In this document: piece by piece, positions 1 through 12,990 of the stretch | Numbering within the stretch: the stretch's first letter is position 1 | How the letters are laid out: the number at the start of each line of letters is the position of its first letter | Assembly: GCF_020740795.1 (NCBI RefSeq) | Contig: NC_067285.1 | Coordinates: 39,282,511-39,346,510, forward strand | Source of the DNA: Apus apus | Taxonomy: Eukaryota; Chordata; Aves; Apodiformes; Apodidae | Reading direction: 5' to 3' | DNA length: 64,000 nucleotides | Notes under the pieces: generated by a model | What the model saw: the letters and a program-made list of their open reading frames with translations, nothing else | What the model was told of the DNA's origin: nothing | Databases searched by the model: none | Made by a program: the position numbers and the translations under genes

Positions 1-3000
1 TTAGCCTGGCAAGAAAGACACAGTTAGGACAAAAAGGTAGGGAGCTCCTCCAGAAGCAGGATGAGCAGTTGTCATCCCACGGCATTCGCACTGGAAACCC
101 AACTTCAGTCCAGCAGCTCAAGATGACCACTGGAAAACCTGTGACCAAGCACATCTTACAAATCCCTGTGCACAAAGACCAGCAGGTTTGCTGCTGTGAG
201 GCCACGTCACGAAGGTCATCTTGTATCATGAGAACTGACAAACAAGGTCAAAGCACTAACTATACAAGTTAATTCCCAGACTCCCCTGAAATGAAGCAGA
301 ACTTCCAAGACTTGCACTGAATCCATGACTTCCATCATCTCTGGGGTTGACCCACGAGCCCTGTGCTTCTTCCAAACATTTCTCAGTGCAGTCAGGATGA
401 AGCACTGTTCCAGTGAGCTTCATTAGCATCATGGGCAGATGTTCTCAAGCACAACTGATTTTTTATTTTTTTTCCACATATCATTTTGGACGGATTTTTC
501 CATCAGAGCTCAGGTCTGCTCACCTCAGCTACATGAACTATGGCAGCACTTTCACGATACCCAGGAGTTTTTACCTCAAGGACCACAGCTGTCCCCTCAG
601 TCTTGCAGGCCACCCTATGTCCTGTCAGCAACAGCTCAGTGCCAAACTCGCACGACTCAAGACTCTTACCATCTGCTGTAGGGCAGAAATACCAGAGGAG
701 ATAGTGCAGCCCACCCAGGTGGCCTTCACAGGCTTCTGAACAATCCCATTTGCAAAAGCACACATCCAGTTGGGTATTTTGGCCTCCAAGGTGTCTGACA
801 GAAGTGATGTGACCTGCAGTGATGCACTCACAGACTCCCTCCTCCTGCCACGTTTTAGTCTGACGACCATCTCAGCTGCTCAGTGGATTCCTCTTGATCC
901 CAGGCAGCCACATGGAACTGTTTGCCTTCCCACCTCGGCTGGCAACACCACACCAGGCTGGAGAACCCTTTCTGCCAGCACCAACAGCTCCTCCTCTGGG
1001 ATCTCCCAGGCTTTGTGGCACCAATGTTCTTGTGTGGACAAGGGCAGCTCCCAGTGGTGTCACCAAGCAGAGAGGACGTCACCAGGGGAAGGCTGCACAT
1101 GACCAAGCAGCTCAGCTGGCAGCAACACTGGGCAACCACTGTGGGACCAGCTGAGCTGTGCTCCTCTGCAAACAACCACCCAGGCGGGCACAGCGCCAGG
1201 GGCTGCCCCAGCTCTCCAGAGCTCCTGCACTCTCAGGTCACCTTGTGGTGCACACCAGATGACTGGAGCCATGTCTCAGGAAAGGGAACCTCTCCAGGAC
1301 ACATGGGAATGAACAAATCCATTTTCCTTGCAAAAGGAACAGTTCTGGGCCCCTCACTACCAGAAGGATGTTGAGCTGCTGGAGCATGTCCAGAGGAGCT
1401 ACCAAGTTGGTGAAAGGTCTGAAGAATAAGCCCTATGAGGAAAGGCTGAGGGAACTGGGGTCGTTTAGTTTGAAGAAGAGGAGGATGAGGGGAGACCTCA
1501 TTGCTCTCTGCAACTACCTGAAAGGAGGCTGTAGGGAGGTGGGAGTTGGGCTCTTCTCCCAAGTGAGTAATGACAGGACAGAGGAAATGGCCTAAAGCTG
1601 CACCAGGGGAGGTTTAGACTGGAGATTAGAAAGAGGTTCTTTACCCAAAGAGTGGTTGGACAGTGGAACAGGCTGCCCAGGGAGGTGGTGGAGTCACCAT
1701 CCCTGGAAGTGTTTAAAAGGAATGTAGATAATAGTGCTTAGGGACATGATTTAAGCACTGAATGGGTAAATCAGGTCATGGTAGGGGGATTTAGGTTATG
1801 GTTGGACTTGATGGTCTTCAAGGTCCCTTCCAGCCAGGATGATTCTATGATTTCTTCTTCATGCTGATGCTGCCAAGGAAAACAAGTATTCCTGAGCTTC
1901 ACATGACTAGCCTGGCACAGAATATCACTGCATCTATGAAAGGTGCTTCTCTTGCCCCAGGCACTTCTTGCCTTCAGGATTCCCAATCCCCCTCCAGGCA
2001 CAACAGTTTAACAGCTTCTAACGGCAGGTCACGTACAACTGGAAAAGCCAAGTCAGAAGCAATTTAAACATATGGAGCCACAACCAGCTTCCCTGGCCGT
2101 GCCCAGCCGGCAACAAAATGACCACAGATGGAGGGTTGGCATCCCTGGATTTAGTTATCTCTTCCTCTAGTCCCAGCAGCTCCTCTGCTAATTACAGCGA
2201 TGTAATGGAGCCTATCTGCATTACCTGATTGGTGTTATTAAGCACAGTGTTTGTTCCGCTGCCTCCAGCTCACCAAGTGATGCAGATCAGAGCTCCAGGC
2301 ACATCTGAGGCACAGAGAACACCCACAGATGGGCTCGGTCCTATCTGAACACAAGGGATGTAAGATCACCAGTGCTGAACGGCCACCAGCAGGCTATTAT
2401 CCAGCTATCCATCGCCAGGTCCCTCAGCTCAGGATGACGTAGCTCCCACCTGATGTTACCAGGAGGAAGCTGGACACCTTCAGCGGGTTCCTCAAGGACG
2501 CCTGTGTTCACATTCAAACATGAGTTGCCTTGCCCCTTCTAGGGAAGTGCATATTGGGAAAGAATACCTGCAACCCAAGCAGTCAAGGGCTTGGAGAACA
2601 TCCAGCATCGCCCTGATCCTCAAAGACACATCCTACACGTGGACTTGATGGCATGGGGTCCACCTTGCAGTTCTCCACTGACTGGAAACTGTTGAACATG
2701 CTGTGTCTTTGAGTGCAACAGCAGCACTGGAATTCCATTCACACACCTTTAACACCTTTTGAGAGGTTCTGCTCTCCCAGAGAGACAAATATAGATGCAT
2801 AAAAAGAATACACTTACTTCAAGCCTCTGGGGGAAAGATGTAGGACGCTGTACAGGCACCATTACATACTTACCGGTGTCTCAACCACATCATCACTCTC
2901 CATCTCCCTGATCCACCCCAAAAACCCAGGCGCCCATCCTGAGAACACATCCAGGTAAGGCAGCATGGCCTGCAGAGAACAGCTCCTTCTTAACAGGGCA

Positions 3001-6000
3001 AACACACCTTAAACACGCCCTAGGAAGGTGTGTCAGCCTGAGCTCCGAAGTTTTGGTACTAAGGAGAATCCAGAAGTTTCCCCTCAGGAGACAAGAGGAC
3101 CTAGCAGCTGAAGAGCAGCAGCTTCTCAAGCTGCCTATCAGCTGTTACCGTGGAGCCCATTTTAGCTTACTATGTAGACAAACACATTAACAGACAAATA
3201 GAGCTGGTTCAAATCAGGCTTGGCAGCTCAGCATGGCTGCCCACAGAATTTTACCCTCACGTGACTTTCCAATGCAGAACAAGACCTTTAAGATGCTCAT
3301 CATCATGAAAAAAGCCCAGAAAAAGCAGCAAGGAACCAGCAGGCTCTGCTCACACGTCTCACTGTGCAGACCTAATGCTCAAGTTAAGTGACTTAAAATG
3401 ACAAAACAAGGCTAACAAACTGATGCAACTGAGCTGCCCTGCACCATCATCATTTACCCACTTAAGAAAGTTGTTAAACAACTTTGTGTTTCAGCTACCT
3501 TTGCTCTAGAATGTGGTGACAAACATTATCAGCTTCCCAAACCTGTGCCCCAATTGTTTTGGATTAAAACCATATCCAGGGCAGAAGGTAAAGCAGCAGT
3601 TTCTAGGTATTTTCATCAAATGAACTTCCACTAAGCACTGAAGTCTGTGCCCAAAATTGCTTTGAAGATTAGGCTGTTGGCTGTGAGGTTGCCCATCATC
3701 TCACCTCTCTCTCTTTCCCAGGTTTAGATCCTGTAGATCACCTCTGTGTGGACTGGCACACAAGCTGTCTGGTCCTCAGTCCATGTGGAGGGAAGCTGGA
3801 AAATGCACGTGCCAAGGATTTGCTGTGCTGTCCCCAAGAAAGCAAGCCCAGTGGTTGAACCACAGAGGCCAGCCACGGAGTTCTGATCACAATTCAACTG
3901 AACCATCCTCCCATCAGCTGCCACAGACCAAACCACTCTATCAACATGTGTGCTGAGGATATGAACATCTCAACAAGCTTGGCCTGAACAGGAACCAGCT
4001 GGTTTCTCCCCAGATGAGATGGAAGCTGGAGAGATGTAGATGTCCTGCCCTCCAGCAACAAGGCAGCAGAGGAGACTCTGGAGTGATAGGGACCATCAAG
4101 GTGCACACGTGCTCCTACAGGTACCTGGGCCAGCACACCCTGGGATGAGTGTCACTGCTGGAGAGCTGAAACATTCCTGGCCACCGCTCAACCCAACACT
4201 GGGAATTTCATGGTTTGAACAGCGTCCAGGATGCTACTTGGCTCCATCGCTAGTGCTAATTTCCCCAATTAGTGCAGGAGAGCTTGCTAACTCTCCTCCT
4301 AAAATTATTCTGAGGTGAGATGACCTCGGAGGGCAGAAGCACCAGCAGGGCGTTCCAGTAGCTGCAAAGCTCCCCTCCAGCGGCAAACGGCTCCTGCTGC
4401 GTGGCTGGGAGAGTCAGGTTACAATCACCATTCAATACAAGAACTGCAAGTCCTGGCGCTAAGAATCCTTCCCCTCCCACCACTTCTCAACACAAAGCTC
4501 TCAAGCTGCTCACAGCAACGAGACTCTAAACCTCCCTACACATACAGAAACAGCGCGGAAAAGCAGCTACAGCTAGAAGGATGGTATAGATGGTTTCTGG
4601 CCTGCGTCTCATTCAAGAGACAGCCTTTCACGTGCCTCCTTTCACATCCCATTTTATTACCTTGGTGACAAACCCTTTTTCCTGGGATAAGCAGGATGGC
4701 TCTCAACTCCCTCACCAGCACCAGAATCCATTTGCTGACCTGAGATGAACTCGACAGAAGATTCAAAGATTTCCGTGTCCAACCTCAGGAGCACTTCCTA
4801 TTAAGTGAACTTGGCCTTTGAGCCTGACTCTAGCTGTCCAAAACCCAGCTGACAACCTGTGCAAGCTCCAAGGCAGGTCGATGAAGCCAGCCAGCACTGC
4901 CCTCCTATCAGCACCCAACAATTTCAGCACAGAAAGCACCTTCAGTGAAGTGCAGACACAATCCAAGGCAGAACTCCACACGTTTCACTGCCTATTTAGT
5001 GAATATAAAATTCTGCCACGATGAGAGTCTAAGACCACGATGTTAACAGAAGCAGTATGAGATGCCCGACATCCAACGCGTGTTTCCCCACATGCTGGAA
5101 CAGTTCTCCAGTCTAACAGCTCCAGCAGTGATCACAGTTGTTTGTCCTTCTATTATCCTTTAAATGTCAGCACGATTTTAGCTAGATTTCATTTTCAAGA
5201 CCAGCAGAACGGGAAAGGGGTGTTCTCGTGTTGTCTCAAGATGACACCTTCACTAACTGCATGAAGAAGACAGGATTGATCAGGTGCCAAAACGGTGTCG
5301 TAACTGGGCAGGTGAAGACAAGAGTGGGATTTTTACAGGTGCAAATGTCCGGAACTTCCAGGGTGTAGAATGATTTGGTGCACCTTCATCAACCCTAGCT
5401 ATGTCCAATCCTTCCCTCATTGCTGCCCATTATGCCAGTAATTAAAACTCCACAAGTCTGGGATTTGTTTCTTTGGGTTGTTTTTTTTTTCTCCCCTAGT
5501 TTTGATTAAAATATTTCTTTCATTTTTTTTTTTTACTACCACATTATTTCACAAACATAAACCTGAGACAAGAGCCTCTATTGTACTTGACCTCTGAAGA
5601 AATTAGTCACACAACAGGGAGTGCTCCGAAGATGGACAAGGTTGGTAAAGGTTTCTCATAATATTATCTCAAGGAAACAAAACTAAGCAAGCTTTCTGGC
5701 AGGGCTGCTCCACACCAAAAGCAGGCCCACACACCCAGAAGTTCTGGCAAGCTCCTTTCCACACCAGCTGGATGCTACAACCACTCCCCTAAGCTTTAAG
5801 AATAAGCCAAGGAAGAGTATTTACCTCACAGCCTTGAAGAATGAGGTGCTGTGACAGATGACATGTGTTCCACACAAGTTGAGGGTTCCTACCTGCCACC
5901 TGGAGGACAAACAGCCTCTTCAGCTCCAGCTGAGCTGCCCCTCTCCCTGTTTATTGGGTGATGCCTGACATAGAGCCACAAACTGCTGGCACTGTCCTCA

Positions 6001-7592
6001 AAACACAGCAGCCACAGCTCCTGAATTAACAAGGCAGCTGCAGAAGAAGGGAAATGGTTCTCTGTGACAGCCTGCTGGTTAGAACAGCAGCTCCCAACCA
6101 GCAGTGCTTGGAGCAGGGGACAGATCACACTAATTAATTATTTCAGGCTTATGAGCTGGGCCTCACACAGGGGACAGGGCAGCCAGGAGAAGCTCTTACT
6201 CACTCTTCAAGAAATCTCACTCCTCACACCACTGCTGCTGCTGCCTGCTGTAGCACCAGCCCTTCTCACCTCACTCCTCTGGGGAGTCTGTCATAAAACA
6301 AGTGTAGAGCCCTAGCATGGGACTAAAACAAGGGAAAAGGGGAAAGAAAACAGAAGCAGGGTGGAGGTGGGCTAGATGTCAGGACCACTGGTGAAAGCAT
6401 CTGCCAGGAAGTCAGAGCCTGGAGTCCTTCAGTGTCTCTACCTGTGGCGTTCAAACAAGCAGCTCCCACCTTTCCAGTGAGCACATGAGGAGGCTGCAGC
6501 ACAGACCCTCCTGCTCAGATCTCACCACCGTGGGAGTACACTGAGGAGAAAACAGCCTCTTGAAGCTGGCACTGAGACGTTTGGCCAAAACATGCTGCCA
6601 GGAACAGGCATCAGCAGACATGCTGCACTTGGGAGAGAGCTCAGCCAGACGTGCAGGTGAGGACCTGACCACACCAAGTCCACCACCAGCCACACGACAC
6701 CCCAGGGAACAGTGAACTAACCACCCTCTGTGCTTAACAACCATCAGCCCTTCCTTCCACCCAAGGAAGGAAGTGGAGCACTTCCCTGGACCATCTGAGG
6801 GACAGCAATGGTCTCTGCTGGTCACTGAGGTGAGAAGCAAACAGAAAGAATCATCTTTGTTACAACACTTGCTACCGCTTCAACTCTTTTAATTGTTACA
6901 TCTTGTCGAGTCCAAAGAAAACTCCCAATTTAGGCACAAACTGCAGTCCTGAGGGAGTGTTCACACAGAGGTACTTCACAGACAAAACACAAGTCTGAAG
7001 ATCAGTCTCCCGACGCAAAAATAAAATAAAGGCTCTTGAGAGTCTACACTAAACAACTCCAAACAGGAATGTACCCAAGGACTGTCCAAACCACCACCCA
7101 AAATAGCCGACTGTGCCCTTTATCCAGCCATTTCTCCTTCTATTTTTGTCTCCCTCAGCAGCCACCAAGCCTCTGCTCAGGTCGGCACTACAGTTTATCT
7201 CTTACCCCCCTCTTGCCTTCCTAGAACACGCATCGGATGTCAGGCTTCCTCCATCCTTTAGGGTTGGCTTTTCAGCCTGCGGCCGAGAGGCGCCCCGGGG
7301 AGGCAAACAAGCGCGACCCGAGGCCCCTGGAAGACGGAACAGACCCCTGCCCTGCACAAACCAAACCCTGAGGTTTAGACGATCGGCCGACAGCGGGGAA
7401 ACCCGGAGTAGTGGACGCCAGGAACGCGGGTGTCAGGGCTGGGAGCTCAGCCGCAGCTCCCCACACACCCCCCATCCCCCCGTCCCTCTGCCGCTTTCCC
7501 GCGGCTCCCAGCCCCCCAGACACGGGGATGGCGAACAACCCGAGCCCCCCCCCCCAAGCCCCGCACCCCCCCCCCCCAGGCCCCGCACTCAC
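1..7592 (-). other. PPP2CB: Presumed PPP2CB intron 1 (partial, left edge)
   Basis: This stretch lies downstream (on the minus strand) of the PPP2CB exon 1 splice donor. I see no second PPP2CB exon in it: the PP2A metal-binding motif GDVHG, which the next exon should carry, was not found in minus-strand translation by eye. The sequence is AT-moderate and unique-looking apart from one CR1 copy (about 1345-1855) and short T-runs near 5480-5530. Short open frames occur on both strands but none resembles a known protein. The intron assignment is inference from the donor; exon 2 should lie left of the window. Confidence 0.6.
1345..1855 (+). mobile_element. CR1 LINE 3' fragment
   Basis: Plus-strand CR1 copy covering the last part of ORF2 and the 3' UTR. 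Recognisable decayed ORF2 residues include a [19 protein letters not shown]-like stretch. The copy ends with the typical GGTCCCTTCCAGCCAGGATGATTCTATGATT tail region (final part at 1841-1853). It is 5'-truncated and carries no intact reverse transcriptase. It sits in the presumed PPP2CB intron 1. Confidence 0.9.
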
Positions 7593-7694
7593 CTTCTCGC
7601 AGAGGCTGCGGACCTGGCTCTCGCTCAGCTGCCGGCACTCGTTCAGCTGCTCGATCCACTGGTCCAGCTCCTTCGCGAAGCCTTTCTCCTCCAT
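7593..7694 (-). CDS. PPP2CB: PPP2CB coding exon 1 (PP2A catalytic subunit beta, N-terminus)
   Basis: PP2A catalytic subunits are metal-dependent Ser/Thr phosphatases that work in the cytosol and nucleus with a scaffold (A) and a regulatory (B) subunit. Seen here are 34 codons beginning [13 protein letters not shown] and containing IEQLNEC and SESQV, then LCEK followed at once by a consensus donor GTGAGT (plus-strand complement at 7587-7592). The ATG (7694-7692) has G at -3 and G at +4. The exon encodes only the N-terminal helix; the catalytic domain starts in the next exon, which is outside the window. By residues alone it resembles PPP2CA (IEQL, SESQV) at least as much as human PPP2CB. I assign PPP2CB from the neighbouring PURG and WRN genes, which share its chromosome segment in human. 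PP2A C identity is near certain; the paralogue choice is synteny-based. Confidence 0.87.
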
Positions 7695-7977
7695 GGCGCT
7701 GGGGCCGGGCCGGGGGAAGGGGGGGCCGGGCGAGGGGGCCCCGCGAGGCCCGGGCCCGCAACAACCGGGAGGCGAGGCCTGCTCGGCTGCGCGGAAATGG
7801 CGGCGCCCGCTCCCGCTTCCTGCCGGCGCTGCGCACGTCCGGCCCCGCCCGGCCCGCGCCGGGACCCTCCTCCCGCCGCTCCAGGCGGCTGTTCCTGCCG
7901 GGTCCTTCTTTACAGCCAAGCGGGGGGTGCGGGGGGGACGCCGGCCCCGGGTCCCCTCTTAGGGGCCGAGCGGCGGT

Positions 7978-8375
7978 CGCGGCCTGTCCTGGCCCGTCCC
8001 GGCCTGTCCCGGCCCGGCCCTTCACAACCTGTCCCGGCCCCTCACGGCCCCTCACAACCCGTCCTTGTCCCTCACGGCTCCTCACAACCTGTCCCAGCTC
8101 TTCACAACCTGTCCTGGTCCTTCACAACCTGTCCTGGCTCCTCACGGCTCCTCACGGCCCCTCACAACCTGTCCCGGTCCCTCATAACCTGTCCCAGCTC
8201 TTCCACGGCTCCTCACGGCCTGACCCGGTCCCTCACGGCCTGACCCGGTCCCTCACGGCCTGTCCTGGGCCCTCACGGCCTGTCCCTGCTCCTCACAACC
8301 TGTCCTGGCCCCTCACGGCTCCTCACGGCCCCTCACAACCCGTCCCGGCCCCTCACAACCCGTCCCGGCCCCATC
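7978..8375. repeat. C-rich tandem repeat behind the PPP2CB promoter
   Basis: An imperfect tandem array of units about 16-18 bp long, of the form CCTCACAACCTGTCCCGG or CCTCACGGCCTGTCC, repeats more than fifteen times. The order of the AACCTGTCC, GGCTCCTCAC and GGCCTGACC variants suggests expansion by unequal exchange. The array keeps several plus-strand frames open over hundreds of codons; these frames have no protein signature and are products of the repeat. Confidence 0.85.
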
Positions 8376-8530
8376 GAACCATTTTGGGTGGGAAAACCAA
8401 GCGGGGATGGGGGTCAAGCCCAGCCCTGCAGCCCGCGCCGCCAGCGCCGCGTCCCCCCTGCACGGGTTCTGGTGCCGCCGGGCACGGGGGCTCCAGCACC
8501 GACGAGCCTTTTTGGGGAAGAAGCTGTTCC

Positions 8531-11500
8531 CGACACCCAATTTAAACCTCCCCTGAGGCCGGCCCCTCTTGTTCTGTCCCTCGTGGCCCGGGAGAAAAGC
8601 CTGCTCGCCGCTCGCTGCAGCCTGCTCTGGGTTCAGGAGGTCTCCCCTCCGCCTTTTCTCCACGCCCAAACGCCACCAGCTCTCTTAAAACTTCTGCTCT
8701 CGGGCACTGATCTGACTTCAAAGTCGTGGCAGCGTTTTGGGGCATCTTTTCTTTGCGGTTGGGTTCGTTTTCTTTCCCTCCTGCCAGGGCTTTGAGAACG
8801 CCAGGTTGTTATTGATTAACAACAAAAAATGGACATAGCTGCTTAGGGTCTGGTACCCAAAGTTGCAACTGAGCTGCAAGCATTTCTACCGACCGCAGCA
8901 AGCCCAGCTCTTCATCCGACCTTCTCTGCTTCTGATGTGTTTTACGGGCAGGTCACACTCATTTCTAGGGATGATGGTGTAATAAATCCAGTCATTTCAC
9001 TGCTTGAGGTCTGGGTAGGCTGGAATGTCTGAGCCGGGAGCGTAGGAGATCCCTGGTGGGAAACTTCCCTGGGATTTTTAGCAAAGATCAGTGAAGTCCC
9101 TGCACTGTGTTGCTGGTTTGTTGGTTTGGTTTGTTTTTCTTGCCCGTCAGATGGAAAATCCCTGAGGACCTACCTGGGCTGCGTGGGTGGAGACAATTCC
9201 CTCAATCCCTGCTGGGCAAAGCAGCTGGACTCGGAGGCTTCACCCTGAGGCGAAGGAGAAAAGCTAAAGGGTTCGGCACCCCTGAAGCTGACTTCCTAGC
9301 CAAAAAAAACACATTTAGCAACTTCAAAAGAAGCAATCTATGAAAAAAATCAAATGCCATTTGGTAGCAGCTCTGGAAAGATGACCCATCATTTGCCATT
9401 TCAGTACCCAAAAAAAGATGCCTCCCGGAACCCTTCGCCTAGCCCTGAACGTTTTGTTTGCTCGTTTTGTTTCCAGCTGATTATTTTTAAGCAAATTGCC
9501 CACGCTTGTGGCCCTGCGGCAGAGAACTTAATGGCCCTGGGAGAGGGCAAAGCCTCCAGTGTGGCAGTGGACAATAAATCTTCCCACCTGAGAGCTTCCC
9601 AAGGACAGCACGTCCCGTTTGCCTTCAAAGTGATGCGCTAATCATCAGTGCTCCTGAGGAGCAGAGTCCCCCGCACCCCTGATTTGAGGCTGAAAGGTGA
9701 GAAAGGAGCGTTTTTGGGGTGCAGACACCACGTTTTTGCTGAGAATGGAAAGCAGATGTACCTGCCAGCACCTTTGTTCCCAGTTTCTTCCCAGGGGATT
9801 CACCTCTGCTCCCTCCATCCCAGGCTGGCGTCCACCACAGGCAGAACTGCTCCTGCTGCCAGGAGAAGCGGGAAACATCTACAAAACCTTGATAAATGGG
9901 GGAAAAGAATCTGGAGAGAGGTCAGAGGGGAGGAGAGAGGCAAAGACTGAGGGGAGAAAAATCACTAAAAACGGACTGTGTGGCCCTAAAATAGGCACAG
10001 GGACAGTTTCCCATGGGAGGGAAAGGTGACAGCCCAAGGCCTCGCATGGACTCTCCATGAATCTTCCCCTTAGACACAGGTACATCTCTAAGGAAATACA
10101 AAATGCCATCCTGCAACATTTTAAATCCAAAAATGGCTTTTTTTTTTTGTATGTTTTTTTTTTTTTTTTTGAGGGGGGGTTGGGAAATAAACCCTCAAAC
10201 CCTGAGAATCTTGTAACAGGTTTTTGTTTGCAAATGCCCACGCCCCCGGAATATTTGCTTATTCCTTCCCTTCAGCCCTGCTGGGTTGATTTGATTTTGT
10301 CTCTGGCAATGCTGGAATCAGTTTTCCAGCCTTTGGAGGGCACTGCCACTTCCCCAGGGATTGCTGCAGTAATCAAGATTTATTGCATACAATGCTGGGG
10401 GTTTTAATTATTCTGGAGGAGAGGCACAAGTACAGCCAAAGTGTAGGGAAACTGGGAGAGAAGAAGTGCAGTTTGGATGCAAAGGGCATATTAGCAGAGA
10501 ATTTTACCCCTTATAATTAAATCAAACAGCAAAGGTTAACCCACAAAAATGCTGGCAACTTCCTTGTTATCAAATACCACACTAGGCCTAAAGTGTTAAT
10601 TATCATCTTTAAAGGGTCTTACAATCTTAATAATGAAGATGACTTAAGGTTGCTAAGAAAGACAGTGAAAGAGTTAATATTTCTCACCCTTGCCAGGCCA
10701 GAGCTGGGTATCCTTGGGTGGATGGTCACTCTGGAGAATCAGTCTCTCTGGCAGGTGTCCCAGCTAGAGAAGATCCAGCAACCTCCAGGGAAAGTGCACG
10801 GAGATCCCTCCCATCAGAAACGGGACCAGGCTTTTATAGAACAAGGTGGATTGGCTGCTGTCATTGAACCATTAGCCACACCTCTGACATCCCCCATTGG
10901 AGAATAAAAGGAACACAGTGGGGGGGAAAAAAAGGGTGAAGGCCCAGTTCCCACCAAGCAAACTCTGTTGTTTATCTTTTCATTACTACTTAAGTCTCCG
11001 TTTCGGACCTAGTTGTGGCTGGGCTGAGGTCTGTGTTCTTCAACACCAGAGAGCAGCTGGGGTTCTGCACATCCAGTGGGCCCTCTCTTTGTACCTTTCC
11101 AGGCTGTTGCCAGCTCAGAGCTTGCTGGGCCTTTTCCCTTCTCGTGGGAACCTTTCACTGCAAAATGAGAGACAAAAAAGCCGTTGAATCCTAAAAGGGA
11201 ACTGAGGCAGGAGATGCAGCTGGAGAGATGGAGCGCCCTGCTTACAAGGCTGCTGCCCACATCTCCTGGCTGCTCGTGGCTTTCGGTGAGCTCATGGCCA
11301 TCAATCCCTCCTTTCCCAAATGCCAAATGCCTCTGCTGGAAATGACTTGCCCTCCAGGAAGGCGTTAGCAACAATTTAATCTCTTAAATGCAGCACGGCC
11401 CTTCCTCTGCCGCGCGCTGACCCGACGGAAGGTCTGATGATGAAGGGCTGAGGGGAAAGAGAAGGACATCAGATTGAAAAGCCTGGGGGAGATGGATGTG

Positions 11501-11692
11501 AGATAACTGAGGGAGAAACATTTGCAGTCCAAGTCTCAGCTGAAATGATTTCCTCCCCTCCCGAGCAGAGAGATTTCCTTCTCGCCTTCATGGGAAGCAC
11601 CCAAAGGAAACCCACCGCAGGCACCTGGGAGTGGGGGGTAAATCCCAGGGCAAGGATCAGAGCAGACAGTTCAGACTACACAAGTAAGCAAA
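8531..11692. other. Intergenic sequence, no gene seen
   Basis: GC falls quickly after the CpG island. Only short open frames and homopolymer runs are present, the longest being the T-rich tract at about 10139-10170. No exon with recognisable homology and no CR1 end was noticed. Confidence 0.5.
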
Positions 11693-11810
11693 TTTATTTT
11701 AAGACAGGAACGAATATCGTGGCAAATGACAAGATGCAAATTCGGTTGAGAACAGGGGCAAATACCAGACTTTGTTTTCAAATCTCTATAAAATATAGAC
11801 AGGTTTTATT
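11693..11810 (-). terminator. Candidate minus-strand poly(A) signals
   Basis: Two AATAAA hexamers read on the minus strand, at 11810-11805 and 11698-11693. Downstream of the second, about 15-30 nt away, comes a GT/T-rich stretch on the minus strand, as expected for a cleavage site near 11670. The AT-rich sequence at about 12.3-16.5 kb could then be the 3' UTR of a minus-strand transcript, possibly a distal PURG isoform. This is inference only. Confidence 0.35.
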
Positions 11811-12861
11811 TTGTCCACAAAGCAGCTCGCCTCAGGGGGAGGGGGTTGTGGGGAGGGGATGGTTCTGCTCACACCAGCCCAAGGCGTGTGCCACCTGCAA
11901 AACCTCAGGCTTGGGAGGCGGCTCCTCTGCCAGCGGAGATGAGTGAGGCCAGGAGGAGATGGAGGTGCATTCCAGAGCTCCATCTCCCCTTAGCTCCCAT
12001 TTTCTGCCTCCGTTCTCATAACAAGCCAATTCTTGCCAGGTTCATCCCCTCCGTGCCCACCTACCACCTGGCTACAGGTGGGGTGGGTCACCGGGATGCC
12101 ACTTGCTAGGGCCGAGCATCTTTGAAGGCACCTGCAGCTCCTCTTCCTTGCTGGTTCCTGGTGGGTTGACCTCCCAGAGCCTGAAAAGGCAGCAGCTCAC
12201 CTGGGATGCCAGAGGGGCTGCCAGGGTGTGAACGGGACCGGAATCCCCTCCCAGGACAAATGTGCTGGCGTGCTGCTTTCTAGAAAAGCCATCTCAAAAT
12301 AAAAAGCAGACATAAAAAAACCCCACAACAACAACAACAACAAAAAAAACCACATTAAGATTGTCAATGATGCTTTGAAACAAATTCAAGTTTATAATTT
12401 CGTGAGCACGTGTTGGGTGGGTGGGGGGGGGGGTGCGTGTGGACTTCATACAAAGAGACAAGAAGGACGAGGTGAACTTCAAGCTCTGGGTGGGCACGTC
12501 GTCAGTTGGTGTCCGCAGAAGCACCATGGGATCCAGAAGAGTTAGCACCAGAGAGTTTGGAGGACCTAACTGATGACATGCTTCCCTTGGGAAACCTGGG
12601 GCCACGCTGGGAATGGGGCTGTGTGTGTGTGGGAGGGAGGGGAAGGACAGGACATGGTACAGTCCATTAGAAACAAGACAAGGCAATTAATGAGTTTTCA
12701 TACAGTACAATACAGTCACTGACCAATTAACCCTTTCAGTACAGTACATGACAAGTCACACTTTGCACCCTGTTAGCACTAGGAGAGGAGGCTTTGGGCC
12801 AGCTGGTGGTTGAACACTTCTGCCTTTGAATGTTAGGGTGCGGTGATTGCTTTGGCTGCTC

Positions 12862-12990
12862 TGCACAGAGTCACACAGTGGGTTGGGTTGGAAAAGACCC
12901 TTTTAAGGTCATCAAGTCCAACTTTTTAAGCATGTCCATCCCACCTTGGCTCAGACAGCCCATCCCCAGCCTGGCTCCCAGGGAGGATGT
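12862..12990 (-). mobile_element. CR1 3' end (short)
   Basis: The minus-strand CR1 terminus appears as CACAGAGTCACACAGTGGGTTGGGTTGG followed by the AAGACCCTT...GGTCATCAAGTCCAAC block. Only about 130 bp of the 3' end remain. Confidence 0.75.

Larger units (their letters stand above)
7270..8530 (-). promoter_or_regulatory. PPP2CB: PPP2CB CpG-island promoter
   Basis: A dense CpG-rich block covers the PPP2CB start and upstream region. It contains GC boxes (CCCCGCCC-type runs around 7730-7860), a YY1-type AAATGGCGGC at 7795-7804 about 100 bp upstream of the ATG, and an ETS-type CTTCCTG core near 7815-7825. No TATA box is evident. A TSS between about 7700 and 7850 on the minus strand is inferred; its exact position cannot be read from sequence. 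Confidence 0.7.

Noticed and set aside
7593-7694. PPP2CA instead of PPP2CB
   Set aside because: The N-terminal residues fit PPP2CA about equally well, but the neighbourhood with PURG and WRN fits PPP2CB. It could be settled with the downstream exons.
7113-8545. 371- to 376-codon plus-strand frames over the PPP2CB CpG island
   Set aside because: Open only because of high GC and the stop-poor tandem repeat; they run antisense to PPP2CB exon 1.
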